Shown one piece after another: positions 1 to 9,091 of a stretch of 64,000 bases of DNA. Numbering within the stretch: the first letter of the stretch is position 1; every line of letters begins with the position of its first letter. This DNA is from Spirosoma sp. KCTC 42546 (lineage in GTDB: Bacteria > Bacteroidota > Bacteroidia > Cytophagales > Spirosomataceae). The stretch spans positions 7,668,501-7,732,500 of the forward strand of contig NZ_CP041360.1 of NCBI RefSeq assembly GCF_006965485.1, given 5' to 3'. Position numbers and translations under genes: made by a program. The notes beneath the pieces were generated by a model. That model worked only from the letters and a program-made list of their open reading frames with translations. It searched no databases and had not been told where the DNA came from.

Positions 1-1
1 T

Positions 2-352
2 GATACACCCGGCTGGCTCATGATGGATATGCGCACAGTGAGTGGTTACATCAGTCGCCATCTAAAGGTTACGAAGGATAAATACGGTGAGGTCGAACTG
101 ATGCTATATATGCTCAATACATTCTACGACCACAATGCTCATCTGCTTCAGAAGTACAACTCCCGAACCGACAAAGCAGCCGAGTACGTTGCCAAACGCA
201 CCGACCAGGTCCTGAAAAAAGCCATCAAACTCGACCCCGATTACCACATCGAGTTTGCCGACGAGATCAACAAACTCCTGAGTTGGGTTAACTATACGGC
301 CTCAGCGCACTATGCTCGCCAACTGGGCCTGCCCAAGGAGTGGCTGGTGTGA
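2..352 (+). CDS. Hypothetical protein, probably cut by the window edge
   Basis: The reading frame is open from the first bases of the window, so the ATG at 20 may be internal and the gene may begin upstream. From that ATG it encodes 110 residues. The protein is mostly helical and charged, with a KNS-like polar middle and a C-terminus ending in KEWLV. It has no signal peptide, membrane segment or motif that I recognise. It points away from the next gene, which is on the other strand. Family unknown; coding potential looks real from the even composition and lack of low-complexity sequence. Confidence 0.5.
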   Translation, partial: DTPGWLMMDMRTVSGYISRHLKVTKDKYGEVELMLYMLNTFYDHNAHLLQKYNSRTDKAAEYVAKRTDQVLKKAIKLDPDYHIEFADEINKLLSWVNYTASAHYARQLGLPKEWLV

Positions 353-377
353 GATTTTCACGGTCTTCCCTTTTGTT

Positions 378-437
378 AGCATGCCGTAGGTATGCAAGAA
401 TAGATGTGGTGGCACACCTACAACATACCGAATAATC
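378..437. repeat. Imperfect inverted repeat in the gap after the first gene
   Basis: The arms GCATGCCGTAGGTATGC and GGCACACCTACAACATACC pair with a few mismatches, all of the C/A type, which become G-U pairs in a minus-strand transcript. It lies in the 218-base gap between two convergent genes, so it may act as a terminator or be a REP-like element. A second perfect 17-base palindrome (TGATCGCT-A-AGCGATCA) lies at 466-482. No other feature is visible in this gap. Confidence 0.4.
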
Positions 438-570
438 TCTGGGATACTTTTTTACTATAAACATTTGATCGCTAAGCGATCACGATCAGGCCGGGTTAAC
501 TCAATAAACTACCAACCCAACTGGCAAGGGTTATTACCCACGCCAACCAGAAGCCAATGAAACCTGCTCG

Positions 571-1329
571 TCAAAAACTATACGCCAACGCCAGCCCAAA
601 TGCCCGAACGCCGTAGTAGGGCCCGTTTAAAGTAGCGGTGATGGTTGGTAGATTCAGGGATGATTGCACTGTGTAGAGTGGCAGTTGCGTATTGTCGATA
701 TCGCTTTTCAATTTCACAATATCGGCCGGTTTCAGACTGGGCCAGAGTGGATCTTCTCCCGTGAACGTAGATTTCACATTTGTGCCATAGAAGGGCCCCA
801 GCAACCACAAATCGAGGCCGATGTGTTTACCAAATAGCCATTGGTAACCCAGCAAAATGCCAGCTCCTCCCCCACTAAAACTAGCATTCAGATGCGCATG
901 GTGTAGAATACCATCGCTGGGTGTATAGGTATAATCATTGCTGATATCCATACTGGCGTACCGCACGAAGGGGGCAACGTACCAGCCCGTGGGCGCGTGC
1001 CCCGCCAGATATAGCCGGTATTCGAGGGTTGCAATTCGCTTGGTAAACAGCGTCGTTTCAATCGCCCGTCGGGCATCCTGATTATCCCCATATTGATTCA
1101 GAAGTGCATCCTTGAATGGCAGTGGCGCATCGGACGAAAAACTACCCGAAAGCGTCAGGGAACTATGTCGATTTAAAACGCGCTCAACTTGCGCGGTGTA
1201 ACTATTGACAACAACACCCGACATATTAAACTTAACAACAGTCCGGTTCGTGAGTACCTGCGCCTGTGCATTTATAAGGCATAGCTCAATAGCCAGTAAA
1301 GTCAGCAGCAAACGTGATTGGGTTTTCAT
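571..1329 (-). CDS. Outer-membrane beta-barrel protein, DUF3575-like
   Basis: This 252-residue protein has a cleavable signal peptide ending at AQAQ near residue 24. Alternating hydrophobic strands follow, including GAGILLGYQWLF and YGVRAFGLALAYSF, and the protein ends in the aromatic F typical of barrels inserted by the Bam complex. The layout resembles the DUF3575 family of Bacteroidota envelope proteins, whose function is unknown. It starts 37 bases downstream of the NHL-repeat gene on the same strand, so the two are probably co-transcribed from the promoter upstream of 2470. The family call is by overall look only. Confidence 0.6.
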   Translation of the reverse strand: MKTQSRLLLTLLAIELCLINAQAQVLTNRTVVKFNMSGVVVNSYTAQVERVLNRHSSLTLSGSFSSDAPLPFKDALLNQYGDNQDARRAIETTLFTKRIATLEYRLYLAGHAPTGWYVAPFVRYASMDISNDYTYTPSDGILHHAHLNASFSGGGAGILLGYQWLFGKHIGLDLWLLGPFYGTNVKSTFTGEDPLWPSLKPADIVKLKSDIDNTQLPLYTVQSSLNLPTITATLNGPYYGVRAFGLALAYSF

Positions 1330-1366
1330 ACAGTTGATTGTTTATGGGTATGGGAGGATTCACTAT

Positions 1367-2470
1367 CTATTGCTGAATGACGATTTTCCGAATGGCCTGG
1401 TTAGTCAGATCGGCTACGTACAACACGCCCTTGCTGTCAATCGTAATAGACCGTATGTCACTAAACTTGGCGGTCGTGCCCGTACCATCGGCATAGCCCG
1501 TACCACTGCCAGCAATCGTCGTTACGGTACCATCGGGCGTAACCCGACGTATTAGTGTATTGTCTGCTACGTACAGATTTCCTTGTTTATCAGCCACTAA
1601 GCTGGTTATATTTCTGAACGTAGCAGCTGATCCTTTGCCGTCGGCAGTACCTAATACTCCCGGCTGGCCCGCCAGCAAACTGACCACACCTGCCGGAGTG
1701 ATTTTTCGGACACAGGCATTGGCATCCCCTACGTACAGATTACCATCGGTATCAAAGGCGAGTGCATCAGGGTTACTAAATTGAGTAGCACTCAATGTCC
1801 CATTGGCGTATCCTCGTGTGCCGCCCGCAAAAATGGAGAGGTTACTAGCGTGGAAAAGTCGAATAGCTGTGCCGTCGGAAATGTAGATATCACCGTTTGT
1901 TGCGGCAGCGAGACCATAAAAACCCAGCGGAGTACCAATCCCAATCGGTACGATAGCCGTGGTACTAACGACACCTGACGGCGTAATTTTTCGAATGGCA
2001 GCCCGAGTGGTACTGTTCTCCGACAGGAGTAGGTTTCCCGCTACATCACGACTCACATAGGTACCACCTGCCAGATAGAACGAAGCAGTCGTCCCCGTTC
2101 CATCGGTTATACCAACGGCTCCACTTCCAGCTAGTGTCGTTACAGAGCCTGTTGGCGACACTAGCCGGATGCGGCCATTATTCAGATCAACCACATAAAT
2201 ATTATCGGCCAAATCGCACACCAATGCCGATGGATTTTTAAAGCGGGCAGCAGAGCCTGTTGCATCTACATAACCTTCTGCGCCATTACCAGCCAGTGTC
2301 GTAACGATAGCCACACTGCCTGCCGCGGCCGTCGACGAAGGAGGTGAAGTTGTGGTAGAAGATGGCGGAGTTGTGGTACCAGGCGTAGGCGAATCGTCTT
2401 TTTTTGAACAATCGACCAGTAGCAGGCCTAAGATTATTGTTAGTAAGCAGCAGCTAAGGATGTATTTCAT
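1367..2470 (-). CDS. NHL-repeat lipoprotein
   Basis: A 367-residue protein with a lipoprotein signal (LLLVDC, lipidation at about Cys21), then a Ser/Thr/Pro linker at about residues 25-50. The rest is a run of repeats of the form FxxPxxLAxDxxGNLYVADxxxxxIRKITPxGxVxTLAG, typical of NHL beta-propellers. The number of repeats (about six) fits one closed propeller. NHL propellers usually bind proteins or glycans; no catalytic residues are evident. It is probably anchored at the cell surface or in the periplasm. A palindrome lies about 67 bases upstream of the start, matching one at the same place before the next gene upstream. Confidence 0.8.
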   Translation of the reverse strand: MKYILSCCLLTIILGLLLVDCSKKDDSPTPGTTTPPSSTTTSPPSSTAAAGSVAIVTTLAGNGAEGYVDATGSAARFKNPSALVCDLADNIYVVDLNNGRIRLVSPTGSVTTLAGSGAVGITDGTGTTASFYLAGGTYVSRDVAGNLLLSENSTTRAAIRKITPSGVVSTTAIVPIGIGTPLGFYGLAAATNGDIYISDGTAIRLFHASNLSIFAGGTRGYANGTLSATQFSNPDALAFDTDGNLYVGDANACVRKITPAGVVSLLAGQPGVLGTADGKGSAATFRNITSLVADKQGNLYVADNTLIRRVTPDGTVTTIAGSGTGYADGTGTTAKFSDIRSITIDSKGVLYVADLTNQAIRKIVIQQ

Positions 2471-2529
2471 GGGTTGGATATTTTATTGATTTGTCCAACA
2501 AAACACGGTTACCGTACCCCTGCACACAA

Positions 2530-2545
2530 TAGTTAGTACTAACTA
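2530..2545. promoter_or_regulatory. Palindromic site TAGTTAGTACTAACTA upstream of the NHL gene
   Basis: A perfect 16-base palindrome centred 67 bases upstream of the start codon at 2470. Nearly the same sequence (TAGTTAGCACTAACCA) sits 65 bases upstream of the gene starting at 3415. The shared sequence and position suggest a dimeric regulator binding both promoters. This is an inference; no regulator gene can be assigned. Confidence 0.5.
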
Positions 2546-2566
2546 CTTTACCGATAGGTCAATAGC

Positions 2567-3415
2567 TTATTTTTTGCGCAGCTTGTCTACAAATGCCTTG
2601 AGTGGATAAGCAATGTTGAGGCTCAGCGACCGATTTTTAGTCTTATCATCCCCAGCGCCGGGGTTAATATTGAGTAAACCTACTTCATACTCCAGGCTCA
2701 GGCGCAACCCCTGTTCTAGCTGATAGCCCGCAGTAAGTGCTACTCCCGCATCGAAGCGACGGTAGCCATTGAGTTTGTCGAAAGCAGCAAAGGAATCAGA
2801 ACCACCTTGATAGGTATAGCTGGTTTTTCCCCATAGTCCATACCCCAAGTAGATACCCGGCCCACCAAACAGGCGACCTTTGCTGTTGGGCAGGTCGTAG
2901 TTATAGAGTGCGTAGCCCATTGTTTCCAGATAGGTCATGCGCGTTTTAGATGTACCGTAGCCGTCCTCATCTTTGCCCCCTTTGCCAATAAGTTGAAACC
3001 CGTAGAGTAAGCTGACATGGCTCAGAAACGGGGGCTTGTCAGCCGGTGACGTGGGGCCAGGCAGATTGGTATTGGCCGCTAACAGGGTAGCCGGATCAGC
3101 GGGAATTGGCGTGCGATAAGACTGAGTATTGTAGTAATTGAAAATCTGATTGATCATCCCCTGGTTATTAAACTTTATAGCGAGGTTAAGTACCAGCACA
3201 TCGCCAGGATGATTTCTCAGATTATTAAGACCGGGAGTATACTCGTAAGAAGGCCCGGATAATCGCAACCGGGCTAAATCAATCGAAGCAGACAGGAACG
3301 TTTGAATTTTTTTATCCAAGTCGGTTGGCGGCCGCTGCGGAATCATTTGCCCCCAACCAATCCGCGACGACACCCAAATCAGCAGTACCAACAATCCACA
3401 CGTAGCGTTTTTCAT
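2567..3415 (-). CDS. Outer-membrane protein, predicted beta barrel
   Basis: This 282-residue protein has a signal peptide ending near GWGQ (about residue 23). The C-terminal half shows barrel-like alternation (GIYLGYGLWG, GVALTAGYQLEQGLRLSLEYEVG, NRSLSLNIAYPL). Residues 25-120 look more polar and may form a periplasmic or surface part. It ends in basic residues (KLRKK) rather than an aromatic, so the barrel call is softer than usual. It is transcribed in the same direction as the NHL gene, but each has its own upstream palindrome, so they may be separate units under common control. Confidence 0.55.
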   Translation of the reverse strand: MKNATCGLLVLLIWVSSRIGWGQMIPQRPPTDLDKKIQTFLSASIDLARLRLSGPSYEYTPGLNNLRNHPGDVLVLNLAIKFNNQGMINQIFNYYNTQSYRTPIPADPATLLAANTNLPGPTSPADKPPFLSHVSLLYGFQLIGKGGKDEDGYGTSKTRMTYLETMGYALYNYDLPNSKGRLFGGPGIYLGYGLWGKTSYTYQGGSDSFAAFDKLNGYRRFDAGVALTAGYQLEQGLRLSLEYEVGLLNINPGAGDDKTKNRSLSLNIAYPLKAFVDKLRKK

Positions 3416-3472
3416 GACCGAAGTAGTTTTGGTTGATCCACCAAAATTCTACTATCTCAGTCCGCTGTCATA

Positions 3473-3488
3473 TAGTTAGCACTAACCA
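3473..3488. promoter_or_regulatory. Second copy of the palindromic site, upstream of the 3415 gene
   Basis: TAGTTAGCACTAACCA differs from the perfect palindrome at 2530-2545 at two positions and is centred 65 bases upstream of the start codon at 3415. The matching distance supports a regulatory rather than a random origin. Confidence 0.5.
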
Positions 3489-3532
3489 TTTTTAGTTAAA
3501 AACGGCTTCGTGTACGTGGATATGCTAACTCC

Positions 3533-4249
3533 TTACCCAAACAATCGGGCTACACCAAAGGCGGCTGCGGCTGCCAGTGCACCAATCAGCATCACTTTAA
3601 ACGCACCACTAACGGGTGGCTGTCCGGTAACTTTGCTTTTGAAATAGCCGAAAATAAACAAACAGATCAGCGTTACCCCAGCCGAGTACAGCAACGCTTC
3701 GTGAGGCTGCGTGACCAGAAAATAAGGTACCAGCGGCACCAAACCACCCACTACATAGGATAGGCCAATGGTTAAGGCACTTTTCGTGGCCCGGTTCGGA
3801 TCGGGTTCGTCAAGTCCCAGTTCGTATTTCATCATAAAGTCTACCCACTTCGTCTTGTCTTTGGCCAGCTCATCGGCAATAGCCACTTGCAGCGCAGGAC
3901 TTAATCCCATGTCGGCAAACACATCGCGAACCTCTTCCTTTTCACGTTCGGGTACGGTTTCCACCTCCATCACTTCGCGTCGTCGCTCCGATTCGTAGTG
4001 ATCAGCTTCCGTACGGCCCGCCAGATATCCGCCCAACCCCATGGCAATGGAACCGGCAACAATCTCGGCAATTCCGGCGGTAACAATCAATGACGAGTTA
4101 GCTACGGCTCCACTCAGGCCAGCAGCCAGAGCAAACGGGACAGTCAGTCCATCGGCCATGCCAATGACTATATCTGAAATAAAATCTGAACTCTGGAGGT
4201 GTTGTTCATGATGGGGTCCGTGCGAATGGCTATGACTGGTGTTTGACAT
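3533..4249 (-). CDS. VIT1/CCC1-family transporter (iron/manganese)
   Basis: A 238-residue membrane protein with a His-rich N-terminus (SHSHSHGPHHEQH) and the family's first helix motif (DIVIGMADGLTVPFALAAGLSGA). A Glu-rich cytoplasmic segment follows at about residues 85-130 (YESERRREVMEVETVPEREKEEV in the domain that binds metal in relatives), then three more helices. The family moves Fe2+ or Mn2+ out of the cytoplasm. It lies 77 bases downstream of the PepSY gene on the same strand, so it may share a transcript with the ApbE/PepSY pair, which would link metal export with extracytoplasmic electron transfer. Confidence 0.85.
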   Translation of the reverse strand: MSNTSHSHSHGPHHEQHLQSSDFISDIVIGMADGLTVPFALAAGLSGAVANSSLIVTAGIAEIVAGSIAMGLGGYLAGRTEADHYESERRREVMEVETVPEREKEEVRDVFADMGLSPALQVAIADELAKDKTKWVDFMMKYELGLDEPDPNRATKSALTIGLSYVVGGLVPLVPYFLVTQPHEALLYSAGVTLICLFIFGYFKSKVTGQPPVSGAFKVMLIGALAAAAAFGVARLFG

Positions 4250-4326
4250 GTTCTTCTTGACGAATAGCCCGGGTTAACGAGTATTTATGGCGGGTAAAGG
4301 TACCGATAACAACCGTACATACCCTA

Positions 4327-5010
4327 TCAGCGGATGCCGATAGCATAGACCAAATACACGATCACGAAACCTACTATAACGACCATTAGCCCAGCTAACC
4401 GGCGTTTTTTCAGAAAGAGTAACAAAACTAACCCTGTTACTGACACCAGCGCCATAAAAATGGCAGCTCCGTCAATTACCAGTGACCAGCTCTTACCCGT
4501 ATCCCGACCTTTGTGCAGATCATTAATGACCGCCACCAGGCCCATGCGTGTTTCGGTAAGCTGGTACGTTCCTTTCTCTCGATCAATCGTGGCATCGGCC
4601 GAGTAGCCCGGCCCCCGAAACGCTATTGAACATTGACGGTCGTCAATTCTGAAATCACTAACGGCCCCTTTAATACTGTGGCTACTCCGCAGTTGCTCCA
4701 CAATGCCCAGTTTATTTATGGCCGACGTATCAGGCGTTTTTACCCAGGCCAACGGAACCTTGCCTTTATAATCAGTCGTACTAAACTGATCGTCGAACCA
4801 GTCGGCATGGTTAAGTGTAAGGCCCGTTACAGCGAAAAACAGGACAATGACGAAACTGAACACCGACAAATACAGATGAAGCCAGCGGGTTAAAGCTGCT
4901 CCCCCGAGTTTCCAGACCGGCTTACTTCCTGAACTGGAACGAGGCTTTGGCGAATCAGCGGGCGTCACCTTTTTTGCGATAGTCCAGGGCTGCGGTTGCA
5001 ATTTCGACAT
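4327..5010 (-). CDS. PepSY-associated membrane protein
   Basis: A 227-residue protein with an N-terminal helix (WLHLYLSVFSFVIVLFFAVTGLTLNH), a periplasmic PepSY-like region at about residues 75-165, and two C-terminal helices. The histidines before and after the first helix (RWLHLY, TLNHADW) are those expected in PepSY-TM proteins, some of which hold haem and act as ferric reductases. I chose MSKLQ as the start, because the longer frame to 5100 would overlap the ApbE gene by 146 bases; this start still overlaps it by 56. It is probably co-translated with the ApbE-DUF2271 gene, a common pairing in flavin-based electron transfer. Confidence 0.75.
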   Translation of the reverse strand: MSKLQPQPWTIAKKVTPADSPKPRSSSGSKPVWKLGGAALTRWLHLYLSVFSFVIVLFFAVTGLTLNHADWFDDQFSTTDYKGKVPLAWVKTPDTSAINKLGIVEQLRSSHSIKGAVSDFRIDDRQCSIAFRGPGYSADATIDREKGTYQLTETRMGLVAVINDLHKGRDTGKSWSLVIDGAAIFMALVSVTGLVLLLFLKKRRLAGLMVVIVGFVIVYLVYAIGIR

Positions 5011-6478
5011 TACCAGGAAGCGTTTGTTGTTTAAGTTTTCCGTTGAAGTCCATGGCCTGCCGGATGATCTGGTAGGAGCCATGTTCTCGGGCAGCTTCAA
5101 TGCAAATGGTATATTTCGCCTGCTTCACGTATTGCCCGGCATTATCTTTCCCATCCCATTGAAGTGAATACTCCCCTGGCGAACGGGTTGCGCTACTGAT
5201 CGAATTGGCGTCGAAATCAGCGTTGCGCTGCATTGCATAAAAGTCACGCAGTTCAGGCAGCCAGCGTGGTTTATTATACCAAAGCGCCAGATTCCGAACT
5301 GGCTTTCCATTTTCATCCTCGATCCATACCGCTACAAAAGGCCGGTGCGAACGTCCCTGAAACTGGGGCAGTTCAAAATTAATCAGCAACTCCTGGTCGG
5401 GGTTCCATAGCTTATCTTTCTGTGGAGACACGCTCATTAAACGCGCCGTCTCTATTCTGTTAGTTACGAGTTGTGCTGGCATTGCCAGGCCATTCCAGCC
5501 GGGACTGGTGTGCTGTAGACCATCGGATGTTACAATAAAGAACTCCGTATTTGGAATAGTGGTGGCCAGTTGTGCGCTCTCAATAGGCGTCAGAATGTTA
5601 AAAGCCGTTGCCAGTGCACCTGCCGTTACAGCATCAGGATGCACGACGGTGGCACTCGCAATAGCATTGGCAGGTTGGCCTGTTCGGGGATCGATGATGT
5701 GCGAATACCAGGTGCCGTCTACCGCCACACCCCGCCGATAATTACCGCTGGTAGCAACAGCCTGATTCTGGATGGCAATACGTGCCAGCGGTTCGCTGTT
5801 TTCGGCCGATGCCCGGGGATTAGCCATTGTAACCGGCTCGGTCCAGTTACCCCGAATGACCAGATCACCACCACCATTGAGTACCACAGCCTGTACATCA
5901 GCAACGCCCAGAGCTGCTTCAGCCGCCCGGTCAAGTACGTAACTTTTAGCAAATGTGTGTAACCGAAGCGATGCCTGACTCAATCGGGTAGCGGTCTGGT
6001 TGGCTGGATCGAGTAGCCAATGCCGTTGTTGCGTGGTGGCCAATGCCATACCCAGGTTTGCTTCTGATGGCAGTGCATTCTGTTTAGCGGCCTGTTGCCA
6101 GAGCTGACTGATGTGTTCAGCACTCGCATTGATGACACCTCCCGTTAGGTCAAGCCACCTATCGAACTGGCTCAAAACAGCAAAAAGATCGCTGGAAACG
6201 GGGACTGCGGTATCGTTGGAATTCAACCATTGACTGAATTCACTATCGGGACGATGACTGCTCAACACCTGACTCAATCGGTCAATTTCGGCCAGAGCTG
6301 CCTGCTCAGCCCGTTGGGCAGCGGTGTACGAATTGGCCAGAGCTTTCAGCGTGAACGAGGTACCCAGCACGTTTTCAACATGGCTGATATACATGCCTAC
6401 GCCTTGCATAGGGAGGTTTGCCGTAAGACCAGGAGCCAGAAGGGCATAACCGGCCAGTCCAAGATTTAATGCGCTCAT
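4955..6478 (-). CDS. ApbE-like FAD:protein FMN transferase fused to DUF2271
   Basis: A 507-residue protein. Residues about 35-330 match ApbE: GTSFTLKA near the start, FAKSYVLDRAAEA, a VVLNGGGDLVIRGNW segment, and HIIDPRTGQPA near the Mg2+ site. ApbE attaches FMN to threonine in target proteins outside the cytoplasm. Residues about 360-500 match DUF2271 (VAVWIEDENGKPVRNLALWYNKPRWL, then YSLQWDGKDNAGQ). The N-terminus is hydrophobic (LGLAGYALLAPGL) but not a clean signal peptide, so the start could be misplaced. The neighbouring PepSY protein is a plausible partner. No NqrC- or RnfG-like substrate is encoded nearby. Confidence 0.8.
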   Translation of the reverse strand: MSALNLGLAGYALLAPGLTANLPMQGVGMYISHVENVLGTSFTLKALANSYTAAQRAEQAALAEIDRLSQVLSSHRPDSEFSQWLNSNDTAVPVSSDLFAVLSQFDRWLDLTGGVINASAEHISQLWQQAAKQNALPSEANLGMALATTQQRHWLLDPANQTATRLSQASLRLHTFAKSYVLDRAAEAALGVADVQAVVLNGGGDLVIRGNWTEPVTMANPRASAENSEPLARIAIQNQAVATSGNYRRGVAVDGTWYSHIIDPRTGQPANAIASATVVHPDAVTAGALATAFNILTPIESAQLATTIPNTEFFIVTSDGLQHTSPGWNGLAMPAQLVTNRIETARLMSVSPQKDKLWNPDQELLINFELPQFQGRSHRPFVAVWIEDENGKPVRNLALWYNKPRWLPELRDFYAMQRNADFDANSISSATRSPGEYSLQWDGKDNAGQYVKQAKYTICIEAAREHGSYQIIRQAMDFNGKLKQQTLPGNVEIATAALDYRKKGDAR

Positions 6479-6838
6479 CAGGTTGCTTATACTAGTGGTT
6501 GCAAGTCTATTGTGTCTATAGAACGCTGATTTCTATGATTCTGGGCTCCGGATCGGCTAAGATTTATGCTGATTTGAATGGAATAAAAAGAACTGTTTTC
6601 TAGCCAAGGATCACCTTCTTATTCATTTTAACTGATTACATCATAATCAAATCCAGCGAATCATAAAAATCAGTGTTCTATTGTTTTGTATGACAGAGAC
6701 GAAATTGCCACGTATTGACTAATCCCGAAACTCAATCTGGCTGAATGCCGACTTTCGCCGTTCAGATCGCCTTTTTCTCAGGGTAAGTAAGCTGTAATTA
6801 GACGAGTGTGGGATAAATTTATAGGTGCAGAAAGGCAT
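6479..6838. other. 360-base gap with one inverted repeat and no gene
   Basis: The gap separates the ApbE gene from the 3' end of the histidine kinase gene. Apart from the inverted repeat at 6518-6681 it is AT-rich sequence that must hold the ApbE promoter. I saw no ORF above about 22 codons and no terminator. Confidence 0.5.
6518..6681. repeat. Widely spaced inverted repeat, 24-base arms
   Basis: The left arm (6518-6541) begins ATAGAACGCTGATTTCTATG. The reverse complement of the right arm (6658-6681) begins ATAGAACACTGATTTTTATG. The 24-base arms agree at 22 positions and enclose about 116 bases without an ORF. This is the shape of a small non-autonomous element or a conserved intergenic repeat. 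Confidence 0.5.
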
Positions 6839-9091
6839 TTATATGGCACTGATTTCAATAACGACCAACGTCCCACCTTCCGCTTTACGCTGGATTTCCA
6901 TCTGACCGTTCAGATACGCCACTTTCGACCGGATGGCGCTGAGGCCCATGCCGTCTTTACCTGCATTATCGGCAATACCTACTCCGTTGTCATCAATCAT
7001 GAGGGTCACATGTTGCTGATGGTCAACGACCTCTACGGTAGCCTGTGTAGCATGAGCGTGTTTAAGAATGTTGTGCACCAGTTCCTGAATAATTCGATAC
7101 AGCTCGTTCAGGAATGAAATTGGGTAGGCATCTGGGTTTTCGAAGCCCACAATGATTGTGTCCAGGTGAAGTCGTTCCGCCATGTTAACCGATTCTGCCA
7201 GATCTTCAACGGCATGCCGGAACCCATACCGTTCAATCAACAGGGGCGTCAGCCGATGGCTTATCCCTCGCACAGTTGATGACACGGACGTTAGTACATC
7301 CTGGGTTTTCTGCAGCTTTGGACCGCTTTGCACGTGTTCTGGCCCTTTTTCCAACACCGACGATACATTGAGCGTTGCGAGGGCGAGCATCGCGTTTACT
7401 TCGTCATGAAGTTGATCGGCGATTTTCCGACGCTCATTTTCTTCGGCGTTGATGATTCCCTGCATCAGGTCGATATGGCGTTGCTTTTCCAGTTGTTCCA
7501 ACTGGCTTTGCTGCAAGGCTTCCCGCTGCCGAGCGCGCACCTGCCGGTTTCGAACATACAGCGCCAATAGCCCGATCGTGAGCAAGGCCAGCGCGATGAT
7601 AACACCGTAAAATCGACGTTCGCGTTGGAGTTGCCGTTCGCGAGCTTCATTTTCGGCATTTAACCGACTGATTTGCTGTTCCTTGTCACGAATGCGAACA
7701 CGCGCCAGTATCTGCTGTACGGCTCGGTACTGGTTCAGGCTGGTGAGCGAGTCCCGGATTGCATAATAGGTATCTAATGCCTGTCCGTACTGGACGTAAT
7801 TGCCCTGAGCTTTGTTGAGCGCGGCTAATGATTGGTAGTAGTATAACCCAACGGCCGAGTATTGACTAACAGTTGCAGCTTTCGTTAAGGGTTCCAGCAT
7901 CTGGCGAGCCTTGGTATAGTCACCGAGTTTCAGCAGGGCTCTGGCGTAAAATAGTTCGGGGGGAATGCGCGAAAACGAAGCCGATGTTACCCCTTTTGAA
8001 AGCGATTGTTTGTAGTAATCGGCGGCCTTCGTCAACTGGCCATCCTGTTCGGCCAATAAACCAGCGGCCAGAAAATAACCGGAATAGGGAATGTCGGCCT
8101 CAGGCCCACCAAACTGTCGCCGACTCGAATCGACGAACGCTCGCGCTTGTTTAAACTCGCCCTGATACACCCGGATTATCGCCATTTCGGCATTGAAATA
8201 CGGTACATTGGGTGCCTTAGGATTGGGCCGTACCAACGCATCATACACCATATCGGCAAACTTACCCGCATTCTCGTAATCGGTCAGCAATAGGTTCAAT
8301 TGGGCTAATTTGAAGAGAACTGTGGGCCGTGGGCTGCGAAAATAAACGGTCGTACGTTCATAAAAACGGGGATTTCGGGACAAGCTGCTATCATTGGCAA
8401 GTTCGAGCAGGCTATCGAACGCCATCACCTGCTGCTGCGGATTGGTTAAGCAGTACGACGCCCGGCTATGCAACGCCATAAACAGTGCATTTTTATTCGG
8501 CAATCCCGTTGCCAGCTGAATTGCTTCATCGAAATCAGCCCGCATGGCTTCAGGCTGGCCTGATCGGCTGCGCGACGCCCCCCGAAATTCACGCAGTAGC
8601 GCCAGCGTTTCGCGGTCATTGGCCGCACGGGCAGCCTGTTCGCCAAGAGCTAAATAGCGTGTCAACGAATCGGGCTTATCCCAATCGTAATACAGCTGAA
8701 CCGTGTATGTCAGGGCATGGCAATAAAGCAGAGGGATAGGTCGTGCATTCTGGCGAGCCTCCCGAAAGAGCGGTTCAGCCTCATCATAATGGTTGAGCGA
8801 TTCTTTCGCCTTACCCCAGTTAACAAGCAGAATATGTATCCAGCGCCGATTACCCGTTTGCTTTACCCTGGGCACGTACTGAGCCAGCCAGTCGTAGGCT
8901 AAGTTCAGGTTCGTCTGACCCATATCCTGGATCAGGTCGCAGGTCTGCCGAAAGGTGGTTTCGGAAATCGGTTGCCTCTGGAGCCGAGCCCAGGCCGCCT
9001 TCCCTTCAGCTTCGGTATAGGTACGTGCCTGCCCAACAACATACGTTAACAGCACGAGCAGGATAGAAAACACAAGTTGCCGGGTAGCCAT
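6839..9091 (-). CDS. TPR-containing sensor histidine kinase (HisKA_3 type)
   Basis: A 750-residue protein. It has a signal peptide (to about residue 22), a long TPR-like helical sensor region (about 25-450), a coiled coil with one membrane helix (GVIIALALLTIGLLALYV, near 500), a HisKA_3 dimerisation domain and a HATPase domain. The HisKA_3 domain carries the phospho-acceptor His in ADQLHDEVNAML. The HATPase domain carries an N box (ELVHNILKHA) and a G box (DDNGVGI, GMGLSAI). This NarL/DegS-like architecture signals to LuxR-type regulators. No regulator gene lies beside it, so it is an orphan kinase. It transcribes away from the epimerase gene. Confidence 0.9.
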   Translation of the reverse strand: MATRQLVFSILLVLLTYVVGQARTYTEAEGKAAWARLQRQPISETTFRQTCDLIQDMGQTNLNLAYDWLAQYVPRVKQTGNRRWIHILLVNWGKAKESLNHYDEAEPLFREARQNARPIPLLYCHALTYTVQLYYDWDKPDSLTRYLALGEQAARAANDRETLALLREFRGASRSRSGQPEAMRADFDEAIQLATGLPNKNALFMALHSRASYCLTNPQQQVMAFDSLLELANDSSLSRNPRFYERTTVYFRSPRPTVLFKLAQLNLLLTDYENAGKFADMVYDALVRPNPKAPNVPYFNAEMAIIRVYQGEFKQARAFVDSSRRQFGGPEADIPYSGYFLAAGLLAEQDGQLTKAADYYKQSLSKGVTSASFSRIPPELFYARALLKLGDYTKARQMLEPLTKAATVSQYSAVGLYYYQSLAALNKAQGNYVQYGQALDTYYAIRDSLTSLNQYRAVQQILARVRIRDKEQQISRLNAENEARERQLQRERRFYGVIIALALLTIGLLALYVRNRQVRARQREALQQSQLEQLEKQRHIDLMQGIINAEENERRKIADQLHDEVNAMLALATLNVSSVLEKGPEHVQSGPKLQKTQDVLTSVSSTVRGISHRLTPLLIERYGFRHAVEDLAESVNMAERLHLDTIIVGFENPDAYPISFLNELYRIIQELVHNILKHAHATQATVEVVDHQQHVTLMIDDNGVGIADNAGKDGMGLSAIRSKVAYLNGQMEIQRKAEGGTLVVIEISAI

